Assembly (NCBI GenBank): GCA_030167125.1
Contig: CP126531.1
Span: 2,706,578-2,770,577, forward strand
Source of the DNA: Rhodanobacteraceae bacterium
GTDB lineage: Bacteria; Pseudomonadota; Gammaproteobacteria; Xanthomonadales; Rhodanobacteraceae
DNA: 64,000 nucleotides
Direction of reading: 5' to 3'
Position numbers and translations under genes: made by a program
The notes under the pieces: generated by a model
What the model was told of the DNA's origin: nothing
The model's database searches: none
What the model saw: only the letters and a program-made list of their open reading frames with translations
Shown: piece by piece, positions 56,603 through 64,000 of the stretch
Layout of the letters: each line of letters opens with the position of its first letter
How positions within the stretch are numbered: the stretch's first letter is position 1

Positions 56603-56768
56603 GCCGGGGGATCCTGTCGGAGAACTGTCGATTGTAGCGGCCCGTCCGCGCCCTCGCGTTACAATGGCGCGGTCGATCCCGCGGCGATGCTGGCTTCCGA
56701 TCGACCCTTTGTTCGCGTCAAGGCCCGCCGCTGCGACGTTCTGACCCCTCGTTATCCGGAGACACACG
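56603..56768. promoter_or_regulatory. Divergent speE/speA promoter region
   Basis: The mirrored pair ATTGTA (56631-56636) and TACAAT (56660-56665) could be -10 boxes for the two directions. No convincing -35 boxes are seen. Inferred only. Confidence 0.35.
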
Positions 56769-58670
56769 ATGACGAACGCCTGGAACGTCGACGCTGCCCG
56801 CAACACCTATTCGGTCGCGCACTGGAGCGACGGCTACGTCGACATCGACGACGCGGGCCGCGCGGTGATGCGTCCGCGCGGTGCGGAAGGTCCCGCGATC
56901 GCGCTGGACGACGCAATAGCGCGCACGCGCGAACTCGGCTTGCGTTTGCCGCTGCTGCTGCGCTTTCCGGACATTCTGCTCGACCGACGGGCGCGCCTGC
57001 GCGAAGCGTTCGCCGATGCGATGCGTGCGCACGATTACTTGGGTGGCTACACCGCGCTGTATCCGATCAAGGTCAACCAGCAACGCGCGGTTGCGGGCAC
57101 GCTGGCGCACGGCTCGCCGTCGCCGCGCGCGGCGGACACGGGCTTCGGCCTCGAAGCGGGTTCCAAGCCGGAGCTGCTGGCGGTGCTCGGCCTCGCCGAA
57201 CCGGGCTCGCTGGTGGTGTGCAACGGCTACAAGGACGCCGAATACATCCGCATCGCGTTGATCGGGCGCAAGCTCGGCATCGACGTGGTGATCGTGATCG
57301 AGAAACCGTCGGAACTCGAACACGTGATTGCGGAATCGAAAGCACTCGGCATCGAACCCAAGCTCGGCGTGCGCGTGCGGCTGGCGTCGATCGGCGCCGG
57401 CAAGTGGCAAAACACCGGCGGCGACAAGTCGAAGTTCGGGTTGACGCCGTCGCAACTGCTGGCGCTGGTCGCGCGGCTGCGCGAAGCGAACCTGACGCAC
57501 ACGATGCGCCTGCTGCATTTCCACATGGGTTCGCAGATTTCCAACCTGCGCGACATCGCAGCCGGCATGCGCGAAGCGGTGCGGCATTTCGCCGAATTGC
57601 GCGCGGCAGGATTGCCGCTCGATCACGTGGATGTCGGCGGCGGACTCGGCATCGATTACGAAGGCACGCGTTCGCGCGGCGAGTGTTCGATCAATTACGA
57701 CCTCGACCAGTACGCGAACGCGGTGATCGCGCCGCTGGCGGCCGCGTGCGCGGAATGGAAACTCGAACCGCCGCGCGTACTCACCGAATCCGGCCGCGCG
57801 ATGACCGCGCACCATGCGGTGCTGGTGGTCAATGTCAGCGAAGTGGAAGCCGCACCCGATGGCGCGGTGCCGCCCGCGACCGGTGACGAGTCGCCGGTGT
57901 TGCGATCGCTGCGCGATACGCTGTCGGCGCTGGGCAAACATCCGGTGCGCGAGGTGTGGCAGGACGCGCAGCAGTATCTCCACGAAGGCCAGTTGCTGTA
58001 CGCGCAAGGCGCACTCGATCTCGCGCAGCGCGCCAAGCTCGACGCGCTGTTCCACGCGATTGCGCTGGGCGTGCGCAAGCACCTGAAAGCCGACGAGCGT
58101 TCGCACCGCGAGATCATCGATGCGCTCGACGTGAAGCTGGTCGACAAATATTTCTGCAACTTCTCGGTGTTCGAATCGATCCCCGACGTATGGGCGATCG
58201 ACCAGATCTTCCCGATCATGCCGCTGACGCGCCTCGACGAGGAACCGACGCGCCGCGGCACCCTGGCCGACCTGACCTGCGATTCCGATGGCCGCGTGGA
58301 CGTGTACGTGGAATCGGGCGACCTCGACGTCAGCCTGCCGCTGCACGAATTGCGCGCGGGCGAACCGTATCGGCTCGGCATCTTCCTCGTGGGCGCGTAC
58401 CAGGAAACGCTGGGTGACATCCACAATCTCTTTGGTGACACCGACGCTGTGAACGTGCGCATCGACGGCGACGGATTCAAACTCGACGGCGCGCGCCGCG
58501 GCGACTCCGCCGACATGCTGCTCGACTACGTGGGCTACAAGCTGGACGACCTGCGCGCGGCGTATCGGGCCAAACTTGCACAAGCCGGCATCGAAAGGGA
58601 CGCCGCGCGGCAATTGGAAGCCGCGCTGGAAACGGGGCTTACCGGCTACACCTATCTGCGGGAAACCTGA
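56769..58670 (+). CDS. speA: Biosynthetic arginine decarboxylase
   Basis: 633 residues, like E. coli SpeA (658). PLP enzyme turning arginine into agmatine, the start of the putrescine route used by speE next door. YPIKVNQQRAV holds the PLP lysine and HFHMGSQI, DVGGGLGIDYEGT and ESGRAMTAHHAV the cofactor and active-site blocks. The N-terminal part (SVAHWSDGYVDIDD) is typical of the fold III enzyme. It ends three bases before the convergent SDR gene. Confidence 0.96.
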   Translation: MTNAWNVDAARNTYSVAHWSDGYVDIDDAGRAVMRPRGAEGPAIALDDAIARTRELGLRLPLLLRFPDILLDRRARLREAFADAMRAHDYLGGYTALYPIKVNQQRAVAGTLAHGSPSPRAADTGFGLEAGSKPELLAVLGLAEPGSLVVCNGYKDAEYIRIALIGRKLGIDVVIVIEKPSELEHVIAESKALGIEPKLGVRVRLASIGAGKWQNTGGDKSKFGLTPSQLLALVARLREANLTHTMRLLHFHMGSQISNLRDIAAGMREAVRHFAELRAAGLPLDHVDVGGGLGIDYEGTRSRGECSINYDLDQYANAVIAPLAAACAEWKLEPPRVLTESGRAMTAHHAVLVVNVSEVEAAPDGAVPPATGDESPVLRSLRDTLSALGKHPVREVWQDAQQYLHEGQLLYAQGALDLAQRAKLDALFHAIALGVRKHLKADERSHREIIDALDVKLVDKYFCNFSVFESIPDVWAIDQIFPIMPLTRLDEEPTRRGTLADLTCDSDGRVDVYVESGDLDVSLPLHELRAGEPYRLGIFLVGAYQETLGDIHNLFGDTDAVNVRIDGDGFKLDGARRGDSADMLLDYVGYKLDDLRAAYRAKLAQAGIERDAARQLEAALETGLTGYTYLRET

Positions 58671-58673
58671 GCG

Positions 58674-59426
58674 TCAGGCCTCGCGCGCGACTTGCAGCCC
58701 GGCCGGCGTCTGGCTGACCGGCATCACCTCGAGACGATTGACGTTGAGGTGCGCGGGCAGGTTGGCGACCCACCATACGGTGTCGGCGATGTCGCGCGCG
58801 GTGATCGGGTGCGCGCCCGCGTACAGCTTGTCGGACGCGGCCTGGTCGCCGCCGGTGCGCACCAGCGTGAATTCGGTTTCGGCCATGCCGGGTTCGAGGT
58901 TGGTGACGCGCACGCCGGTGCCGAAAAGATCGCAGCGCAGACCCAGCGAGAACTGCGCCACGAATGCCTTGGTGCCGCCGTACACGTTGCCGCCGGTGTA
59001 CGGATAGGTGCCGGAAATCGAACCGATGTTGACGATCGCGCCGCGGCGTTCGATCAGCTTCGGCAGCAGCGCGCGCGTCAGCGTCACCAGCGCGGTGACG
59101 TTGGTGTCAATCATTTGCCGCCACTGCGCGAGATCACAGTCCTGCGCCTTGGCGGTGCCCAGCGCGAGGCCGGCGTTGTTGACCAGCAGGTCGATGTCGC
59201 GAAAGCCGTCTGGCAACACGTCCAGCGCCGCACGCATCGCGGCTTCATCGCGGATGTCGAACGCGGAAGTGTGCACGCGTTCGGCGCCGAAACGTTCGGT
59301 GAGCTGCCCGAGGCGTTCGGCGCGGCGCGCAAACGCAATGACGCGCCAGCCGTTCTCGGCGAACTTCGCCGCGATCGCGGCGCCGAAGCCGGCCGAGGCG
59401 CCGGTGACCAGCAGCGTGCCCATCAT
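58674..59426 (-). CDS. Short-chain dehydrogenase (YdfG-like)
   Basis: 250 residues. TGASAGFGAAIA is the cofactor loop, NNAGLALG the second motif and NIGSISGTYPYTGGNVYGGTKAFV the catalytic Ser-Tyr-Lys. High likeness to YdfG, the 3-hydroxy acid/malonic semialdehyde dehydrogenase, in length and in VYGGTKAFVAQFSLGLR. ATG 59426 and 59423 are adjacent (ATGATG) and overlap the stop of the SPOR gene; a GAAGGA site precedes. Last gene of argS-SPOR-SDR. Confidence 0.9.
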   Translation of the reverse strand: MMGTLLVTGASAGFGAAIAAKFAENGWRVIAFARRAERLGQLTERFGAERVHTSAFDIRDEAAMRAALDVLPDGFRDIDLLVNNAGLALGTAKAQDCDLAQWRQMIDTNVTALVTLTRALLPKLIERRGAIVNIGSISGTYPYTGGNVYGGTKAFVAQFSLGLRCDLFGTGVRVTNLEPGMAETEFTLVRTGGDQAASDKLYAGAHPITARDIADTVWWVANLPAHLNVNRLEVMPVSQTPAGLQVAREA

Positions 59427-60049
59427 TTTTCCTTCATGGGCATGGCCGAAAAGCCGGCCGCCTGCAACTTCTTCTGCATGGATTGAAGCTCGGTGGCGGT
59501 CGCGAACGGACCCAGCCGCACGCGGTTCCAGGTCTTGCCATCGAGGGAGATGGTCTGCACGTGTGCTGTGAAGCCTTGCAGCGCAAGTTCGGCTTTCTTT
59601 GCATCGGCCGCGCTGGAATCCGGGTACGCGCCGACCTGCAGCACGTAAGTGCCTTTCGACGAGGAAGCTGTTTCATTCGCACTGGCGACAGCCGGCGTGG
59701 ACGTGCTGGCATTGTTCGCGGCTGCGGCCTTCTGCTGCTCGGCCTTCGCCATCGCGGACAGCTCGGCGTTCGGAATCACGACTTCCTTCTCGGGCAGCAC
59801 CTTGTAGAAATCGAATTGCGACGCGCTGGACGACGCGCTGCTGCTGGCCGCGATGCCGGGCGAGCTGCCCTGTTGCGCGACCGCGTTGGGATTGGCCTGC
59901 GGCTGGTCGGTGCGGCGCAGGCTGGGCATGCCGCGATAGGCCAGCGCCATCACGATGACGCCCACCACCACGCCCGCCAGGAACAAGGCCCAGCCCGGAA
60001 AGGCGGTGCCGCCGTTGCGTACTGCTTGTCGATTGTTGCGCGTTGCCAC
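59423..60049 (-). CDS. SPOR-domain membrane protein (FtsN-like)
   Basis: 208 residues. A short cytoplasmic part, one membrane segment (PGWALFLAGVVVGVIVMALAYRG), a Ser/Ala/Asn-rich linker and a C-terminal SPOR domain (TYVLQVGAYPDSSAADAKKA... to LQSMQKKLQAAGFSAM) that binds denuded peptidoglycan at the septum. This is the layout of FtsN. Start: GTG 60049 has a strong GAGGA site six bases upstream; ATG 60079 is an alternative without one. Position behind argS matches the usual xanthomonad arrangement. Confidence 0.88.
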   Translation of the reverse strand: MATRNNRQAVRNGGTAFPGWALFLAGVVVGVIVMALAYRGMPSLRRTDQPQANPNAVAQQGSSPGIAASSSASSSASQFDFYKVLPEKEVVIPNAELSAMAKAEQQKAAAANNASTSTPAVASANETASSSKGTYVLQVGAYPDSSAADAKKAELALQGFTAHVQTISLDGKTWNRVRLGPFATATELQSMQKKLQAAGFSAMPMKEK

Positions 60050-60127
60050 TGCCGTTCCTCGTAAATGTTCCCGTGCCATCCGGAGCCGGATCGCATCGGC
60101 TTCGTCAAATTCAGATAATGCGGATCG

Positions 60128-61891
60128 TCACATCGTTTGCGGCGCCGACACGCCCAGCATAGCGAGTCCGTTGGCGAGCACCTGCCGCGTCGCGTACGCC
60201 AGCGCCACGCGCGCGTTGCGCAAGGCCTCGTCGTCCACCAGGAATTGCTCGGCGTTGTACCAGACGTGGAAGGCTTGGGCCAGGTCGCGCAGGTACTGCG
60301 CCAGCAGGTGCGGCTCGCGGCTTTGTGCCGCCGCATCGACGATTTCCGGGAAACGCGAGACTTCCACCATCACGTCGCGCGCATGCTGGCCCTGCAGCCG
60401 GTCGAGGTGTTTCAGCGCGTCGTGCTGTTCGAACACGATGGAACGCTCGTGCATCTGGCGCTGCACCGAACACACCCGCGCGTGCGCGTACTGGATGTAA
60501 TAGACCGGGTTGTCGTTGGTGCGCGCGCGCGCCAGGTCGACGTCGAACACCAGTTGCGAATCGCTCTTGCGCGCGATCAGGAAATAGCGCGTGGCATCGA
60601 GGCCGGCCATGTCGATCAGGTCGCGCAGCGTGACGTAGGAACCGGCGCGCTTGGAAATCTTCACTTCCTCGCCGCCCTTCATCACCGTCACCATCTGGTA
60701 CAGCGCGTATTCGGGCCAGTCCTTGGGGATGCCGATGTCAAGCGCCTGCAGGCCCGCGCGCACGCGCGCCAGCGAGCCGTGGTGGTCGGCGCCGAGCACG
60801 GTGACCGCGCGCTTGTAACCGCGCTCCCACTTGGAAAGGTGATAGGCGACGTCGGGCACGAAATACGTGTAGGTGCCGTCGGACTTCCGCATCACGCGGT
60901 CCTTGTCGTCGCCGAATTCGGTGGCGCGCAGCCACAGCGCGCCATCGGCGTCGTACGAATGTCCCTGCTGCGCGACGCGCTCGACCACGCGCAGCACTTC
61001 GCCTTCGGTGTACAGCGAGGATTCCAGGAAATACACGTCGAAGCGCACGCCGAACGCGCGCAGGTCGGCATCCTGTTCGCGGCGCAACCAGGCGACCGCG
61101 AAATCGCGGATCGCGTCGAGATCGTCCGGATCCTTGGCGGCGGTGACCTTGTAACCGATGGCGTCGCGGGCCGCTTCGGCGACGTCGTCCTTCGCGAATT
61201 CGCGAGTGTATTCGCGGTTGTAGTCGCCGCTGGGATGACCCGCTTCCACCGTCGCGCCGCCGATGTAATCACGCGCGATGTCGCGGATGTAGTCGCCGCG
61301 GTAGCCATCGGCTGGCCAGCTCGGATCGTCCGGTTCGATGCCCTTGATGCGCGCCTGCACCGACAACGCGAGGTTCTGGATCTGCGCGCCGGCGTCGTTG
61401 TAGTAATACTCGCGATACACCTTCCAGCCGGTGGCCGAGAACAGCCGCGCCAGCGTATCGCCGATGGCGGCGTTGCGCGCGTGGCCGACGTGCAGCGGAC
61501 CGGTCGGATTGGCCGAGACGAACTCCACGCCCACCGCGCGGCCCGCGCCGTACTTGCCGTGGCCATACTGCGCGCCTTCGTTCAGCGCGCGCCGGATCTC
61601 GCCGTGCCACGCGGCATCGGTCAGGAAGAAATTGATGAACCCTGGACCCGCGATCTCGACCTTCGCGATGCAGGCGTTAGCGGGCAGCGCCGCGATGATC
61701 GCGGCAGCGAGTTCGCGCGGGTTCTTGCCGGCCTTCTTCGCCAGCAGCATCGCCACGTTGCAGGCGAAGTCGCCGTGCTCGCGCGAACGCGTGCGCTCGA
61801 CCACGAAATCGGCCGCCGGCACCTCCAGCACGCCATCTTGGTGCAGGCGCTGCAAGGCCTGTTCCAGCAAATCGTGGAGGGCTTCTTTCAC
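60128..61891 (-). CDS. argS: Arginyl-tRNA synthetase
   Basis: 587 residues. Class I enzyme charging tRNA-Arg. [19 protein letters not shown] contains the HIGH-like HVGH motif and [18 protein letters not shown] the conserved binding block; [12 protein letters not shown] stands in for KMSKS, as in most ArgS. The anticodon-binding DALR domain closes the protein ([10 protein letters not shown]...). The start is GTG 61891 ([11 protein letters not shown]); the open frame continues upstream but without family sequence. Confidence 0.95.
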   Translation of the reverse strand: MKEALHDLLEQALQRLHQDGVLEVPAADFVVERTRSREHGDFACNVAMLLAKKAGKNPRELAAAIIAALPANACIAKVEIAGPGFINFFLTDAAWHGEIRRALNEGAQYGHGKYGAGRAVGVEFVSANPTGPLHVGHARNAAIGDTLARLFSATGWKVYREYYYNDAGAQIQNLALSVQARIKGIEPDDPSWPADGYRGDYIRDIARDYIGGATVEAGHPSGDYNREYTREFAKDDVAEAARDAIGYKVTAAKDPDDLDAIRDFAVAWLRREQDADLRAFGVRFDVYFLESSLYTEGEVLRVVERVAQQGHSYDADGALWLRATEFGDDKDRVMRKSDGTYTYFVPDVAYHLSKWERGYKRAVTVLGADHHGSLARVRAGLQALDIGIPKDWPEYALYQMVTVMKGGEEVKISKRAGSYVTLRDLIDMAGLDATRYFLIARKSDSQLVFDVDLARARTNDNPVYYIQYAHARVCSVQRQMHERSIVFEQHDALKHLDRLQGQHARDVMVEVSRFPEIVDAAAQSREPHLLAQYLRDLAQAFHVWYNAEQFLVDDEALRNARVALAYATRQVLANGLAMLGVSAPQTM

Positions 61892-62165
61892 GGACCGGGA
61901 CCATGAGGTGGCGACCTGACATCGTAACGCAGCGGTGCGGCGCGGCCAAACCGTGCGCTGTGGATAACTTGGTGGACAGTCGTGGAAGACGTCCACGCAG
62001 AATGGCCGCCGCATCGGCATTTTGCCTGGAGTCAGCCAGAAAAGTCGTTTGGCTCCCGAAACTTGTATTCGCTTTGCTGAAAGAACGCGAGAAGATTTCG
62101 GCAAGCGCTTGTGATCCGGCATTGTGCATAACTGACTGCGCGAAGGGGCGGCTCGCGCGCCCGGA

Positions 62166-62831
62166 TCAGATCAATCCGCGCGCCGCCATCGACGTCGGCT
62201 CGCCCGCGCCGACCACCAAGTGGTCCAGCACCCGCACCCCGACGAGTTGCAGCGCATCGCGCAACTGCCGGGTGATGTTGCGGTCGGCGGCCGAAGGCTC
62301 GGCGACGCCCGACGGGTGATTGTGCGCCAGGATCACCGCGGCCGCGTTGTGCTTCAGCGACGCGCGCACCACTTCGCGCGGATGCACCGACGCGCCGTCC
62401 AGCGTGCCACGGAACAGTTCCTCGAACGCCAGCACGCGATGGCGGTTGTCGAGGAACAGGCAGGCGAACACTTCGTAAGGCTTGTGCGCGAGCTGCGCCT
62501 TCAGGAACGCGGCGCTGTCGCGCGGGCTCGCCAATGCGGTGCGCCCGGTCAGTTCTTCACCCAAGGCGCGGCGCGCCAGTTCCAGCGCGGCCGCGAGGCG
62601 TGCACGCTTGGCCGGGCCGAGTCCCGGCACGCCGGCGAGGTCATGCGCGAGCAACGCGTTCAATCCGCCCGCATGCGCCAGCAAATTGCGGCCCATGTCG
62701 ATCGCGCTGCTGCCGCGCACGCCACTGCCCAGCAGCACCGCCAGCAATTCGGCCGGCGTCAGCGCAGCGGCACCGCGCGCCAGCAATTTTTCGCGTGGGC
62801 GTTCGTCCTCCGGCCAATCTCGGATGCTCAT
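62166..62831 (-). CDS. radC: RadC/JAMM-domain protein
   Basis: 221 residues. An N-terminal helix-hairpin-helix part ([22 protein letters not shown]) and a JAMM metalloprotease-like domain with [29 protein letters not shown] (HxH...S...D) and an upstream Glu. Once thought a recombination protein, its true job is unknown. It diverges from coaC with 116 bases between. Confidence 0.93.
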   Translation of the reverse strand: MSIRDWPEDERPREKLLARGAAALTPAELLAVLLGSGVRGSSAIDMGRNLLAHAGGLNALLAHDLAGVPGLGPAKRARLAAALELARRALGEELTGRTALASPRDSAAFLKAQLAHKPYEVFACLFLDNRHRVLAFEELFRGTLDGASVHPREVVRASLKHNAAAVILAHNHPSGVAEPSAADRNITRQLRDALQLVGVRVLDHLVVGAGEPTSMAARGLI

Positions 62832-62947
62832 CGCGCCATCCCTCGTAACCGGCCGCCAGCATGCCCGCCGCGCGACGGCGCGTGCAGCGGAAGGGCGGTG
62901 CGATTCGGGTAAGCTAATCGCCGGTTTGCCTGTCAGCGGATGCCGAC

Positions 62948-63523
62948 ATGAGTACCACGCAACATCGCCCGGGCGAACACAAACATGTTCTGCTCGGTGT
63001 CTCGGGCGGCATCGCCGCGTACAAGGCCTGCGAGGTCGTGCGCCGCCTGCGCGACGCCGGCGCCGAGGTACGCGTGGTGCTGACGGAAAACGCCGCGCGC
63101 TTCGTCACGCCGCTGACGTTCCAGGCCCTGTCGGGCCAACCCGTGCGCCACGGGTTGTGGGACGAAGAAGCCGAAATGGGCATGGGCCATCTGGAACTCG
63201 CGCGCTGGGCCGACGCGGTGCTGATCGCGCCCGCGTCCGCCGATGCGCTGGCCAAACTCGCGCACGGTTTTGCGGACGACCTGTTGTCGACGCTGTGTCT
63301 TGCCACCACCGCGCCGCTGGCGGTCGCACCGGCCATGAACCACCGGATGTGGCTGCACCCTGCAACGCAGGCCAACGTCGCGACCTTGCGCGCGCGCGGC
63401 GTCGCGATCCTCGGCCCTGCCAACGGCCCGCTCGCGGAAGGCGAATCCGGGCCAGGCCGGATGCTGGAACCGCAGCAACTGGTGCAGGCGCTGGTCACGC
63501 CAGGCGGCACGCATGTCGCATGA
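62948..63523 (+). CDS. coaC: Phosphopantothenoylcysteine decarboxylase domain of CoaBC (split)
   Basis: 191 residues matching only the CoaC half of the bifunctional enzyme: [20 protein letters not shown] (flavin loop), [38 protein letters not shown] (PXMNxxMW signature) and [18 protein letters not shown], where the flap Cys position of E. coli Dfp (CG) reads AEGESG. A TGA at 63521 ends the frame in the interdomain linker ([14 protein letters not shown]). The CoaB half follows in another frame. It catalyses FMN-dependent decarboxylation in coenzyme A synthesis. Confidence 0.9.
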   Translation: MSTTQHRPGEHKHVLLGVSGGIAAYKACEVVRRLRDAGAEVRVVLTENAARFVTPLTFQALSGQPVRHGLWDEEAEMGMGHLELARWADAVLIAPASADALAKLAHGFADDLLSTLCLATTAPLAVAPAMNHRMWLHPATQANVATLRARGVAILGPANGPLAEGESGPGRMLEPQQLVQALVTPGGTHVA

Positions 63524-64000
63524 AGGCGCGCTGGCCGGCCTGCGCGTGGTGATCGATGCCGGACCGACCTACGAGGACATCGACCCAGTGCGTTTCCTGG
63601 GCAATCGCAGCTCGGGCAAGATGGGTTTCGCCGTGGCGGAAGCCGCGGCACAAGCCGGCGCCGACGTCATCCTGGTCGCGGGTCCCGTCACGCTGCCGAC
63701 ACCGCGCGGCGTCGCCCGCCGCATTGACGTGCGCAGCGCGCTGCAGATGCGCGACGCGGTGATGCGTGCCGTGGAAGGCGCGGACATTTTCATCGCCACC
63801 GCGGCGGTGGCCGATTGGCGCGTCGCCGATTACAGCACGCGCAAGATCAAGAAAGGCCCGAACGGCGCGCCGGTGCTGGAACTCATCGAGAATCCCGACA
63901 TCCTGGCCGAAGTCGCGGCGCGCGATCCGCGCCCGTTCGTGGTGGGCTTTGCCGCCGAAACCGACCACGTCGCCGAGCACGCGCGCGAAAAACTGATACG
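63513..64000 (+). CDS. coaB: Phosphopantothenate-cysteine ligase domain of CoaBC, cut by window edge
   Basis: This reading frame starts at ATG 63513 ([17 protein letters not shown]...) and stays open to the right edge for 162 codons. It overlaps the coaC end by 11 bases (ATGTCGCATGA). [54 protein letters not shown] and [20 protein letters not shown] are CoaB motifs. It normally forms one chain with CoaC; here the join is out of frame. The rest, with the remaining active-site residues, is beyond the window. Confidence 0.88.
   Translation, partial: MSHEGALAGLRVVIDAGPTYEDIDPVRFLGNRSSGKMGFAVAEAAAQAGADVILVAGPVTLPTPRGVARRIDVRSALQMRDAVMRAVEGADIFIATAAVADWRVADYSTRKIKKGPNGAPVLELIENPDILAEVAARDPRPFVVGFAAETDHVAEHAREKLI

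Noticed and set aside
56603..56806. Upstream extension of speE by 68 residues
   Set aside because: It would cross the shared promoter region and into speA; ATG 56602 starts the standard protein.
61892..62122. Upstream extension of argS by 77 residues
   Set aside because: The added residues are not found in ArgS proteins and the GTG at 61891 gives the family N-terminus.
63556..63996. Two small frames at the right edge (63556-63762 and 63766-63996)
   Set aside because: They are out of frame with the conserved coaB sequence, which is open from 63513 through the edge.

Overview
The window is a stretch of high-GC chromosome with dense genes. The gene families point to a gammaproteobacterium of the order Xanthomonadales, probably Rhodanobacteraceae or Xanthomonadaceae. 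The signs are the erpA/DUF6776 pair, the speE/speA divergent pair, radC divergent from coaBC, a TPP riboswitch on thiC, and many xanthomonad-type intergenic palindromes. No rRNA, tRNA, CRISPR array, phage or insertion-sequence gene was seen. The placement is inferred from gene content, not from a search.

Layout. 1-3067 (minus): N-terminal two thirds or so of a trimeric autotransporter adhesin, cut by the left edge. 3.3-12.2 kb: hrpB helicase, an M28 peptidase, an ArnT-like glycosyltransferase, a ferritin-like protein, and thiC behind a TPP riboswitch. 12.2-18 kb: TetR regulator facing an isoaspartyl-methyltransferase-like gene and a TolC exporter; waaA; a composite repeat; an AI-2E family permease. 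18-31.5 kb: pyrF, a lipoprotein, plsB, a GNAT protein, ydcH, ttcA, rdgC, a zinc metallopeptidase, the cluster DUF6776-erpA-nudC-ampE, rppH, and the iron pair bfd/bfr behind a Fur-like promoter. 31.5-38 kb: a hybrid histidine kinase translationally coupled to a large response regulator with a degenerate GGDEF and EAL, then hemJ and a ChaA-type antiporter. 38-50.7 kb: csaA, glnA with a clear sigma-54/NtrC promoter, DinB and GNAT genes, a Tat-exported multicopper oxidase, a secreted phosphoesterase, a DUF3617 protein, alkB, and ntrB-ntrC, whose product is expected to act on that glnA promoter, then a GNAT protein and a thiolase. 50.7-64 kb: a DUF1232 protein, a ClsC-like lipoprotein, sixA and yceI, speE/speA, argS-SPOR-SDR, radC, and coaBC split into two overlapping frames at the right edge.

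Most notable: the palindromic repeats that fill the gaps between genes also lie in frame inside genes. hrpB carries two such inserts and thiC one, and the 3' ends of ttcA and ntrC read into repeat sequence. One hrpB insert shares a 29-nt core with the intergenic repeat near 16.9 kb. Among the three differences between the copies, two form a compensating base pair, which suggests a folded element that moves and is tolerated as coding sequence. The other leading oddities are the split coaBC and the kinase/degenerate EAL pair.
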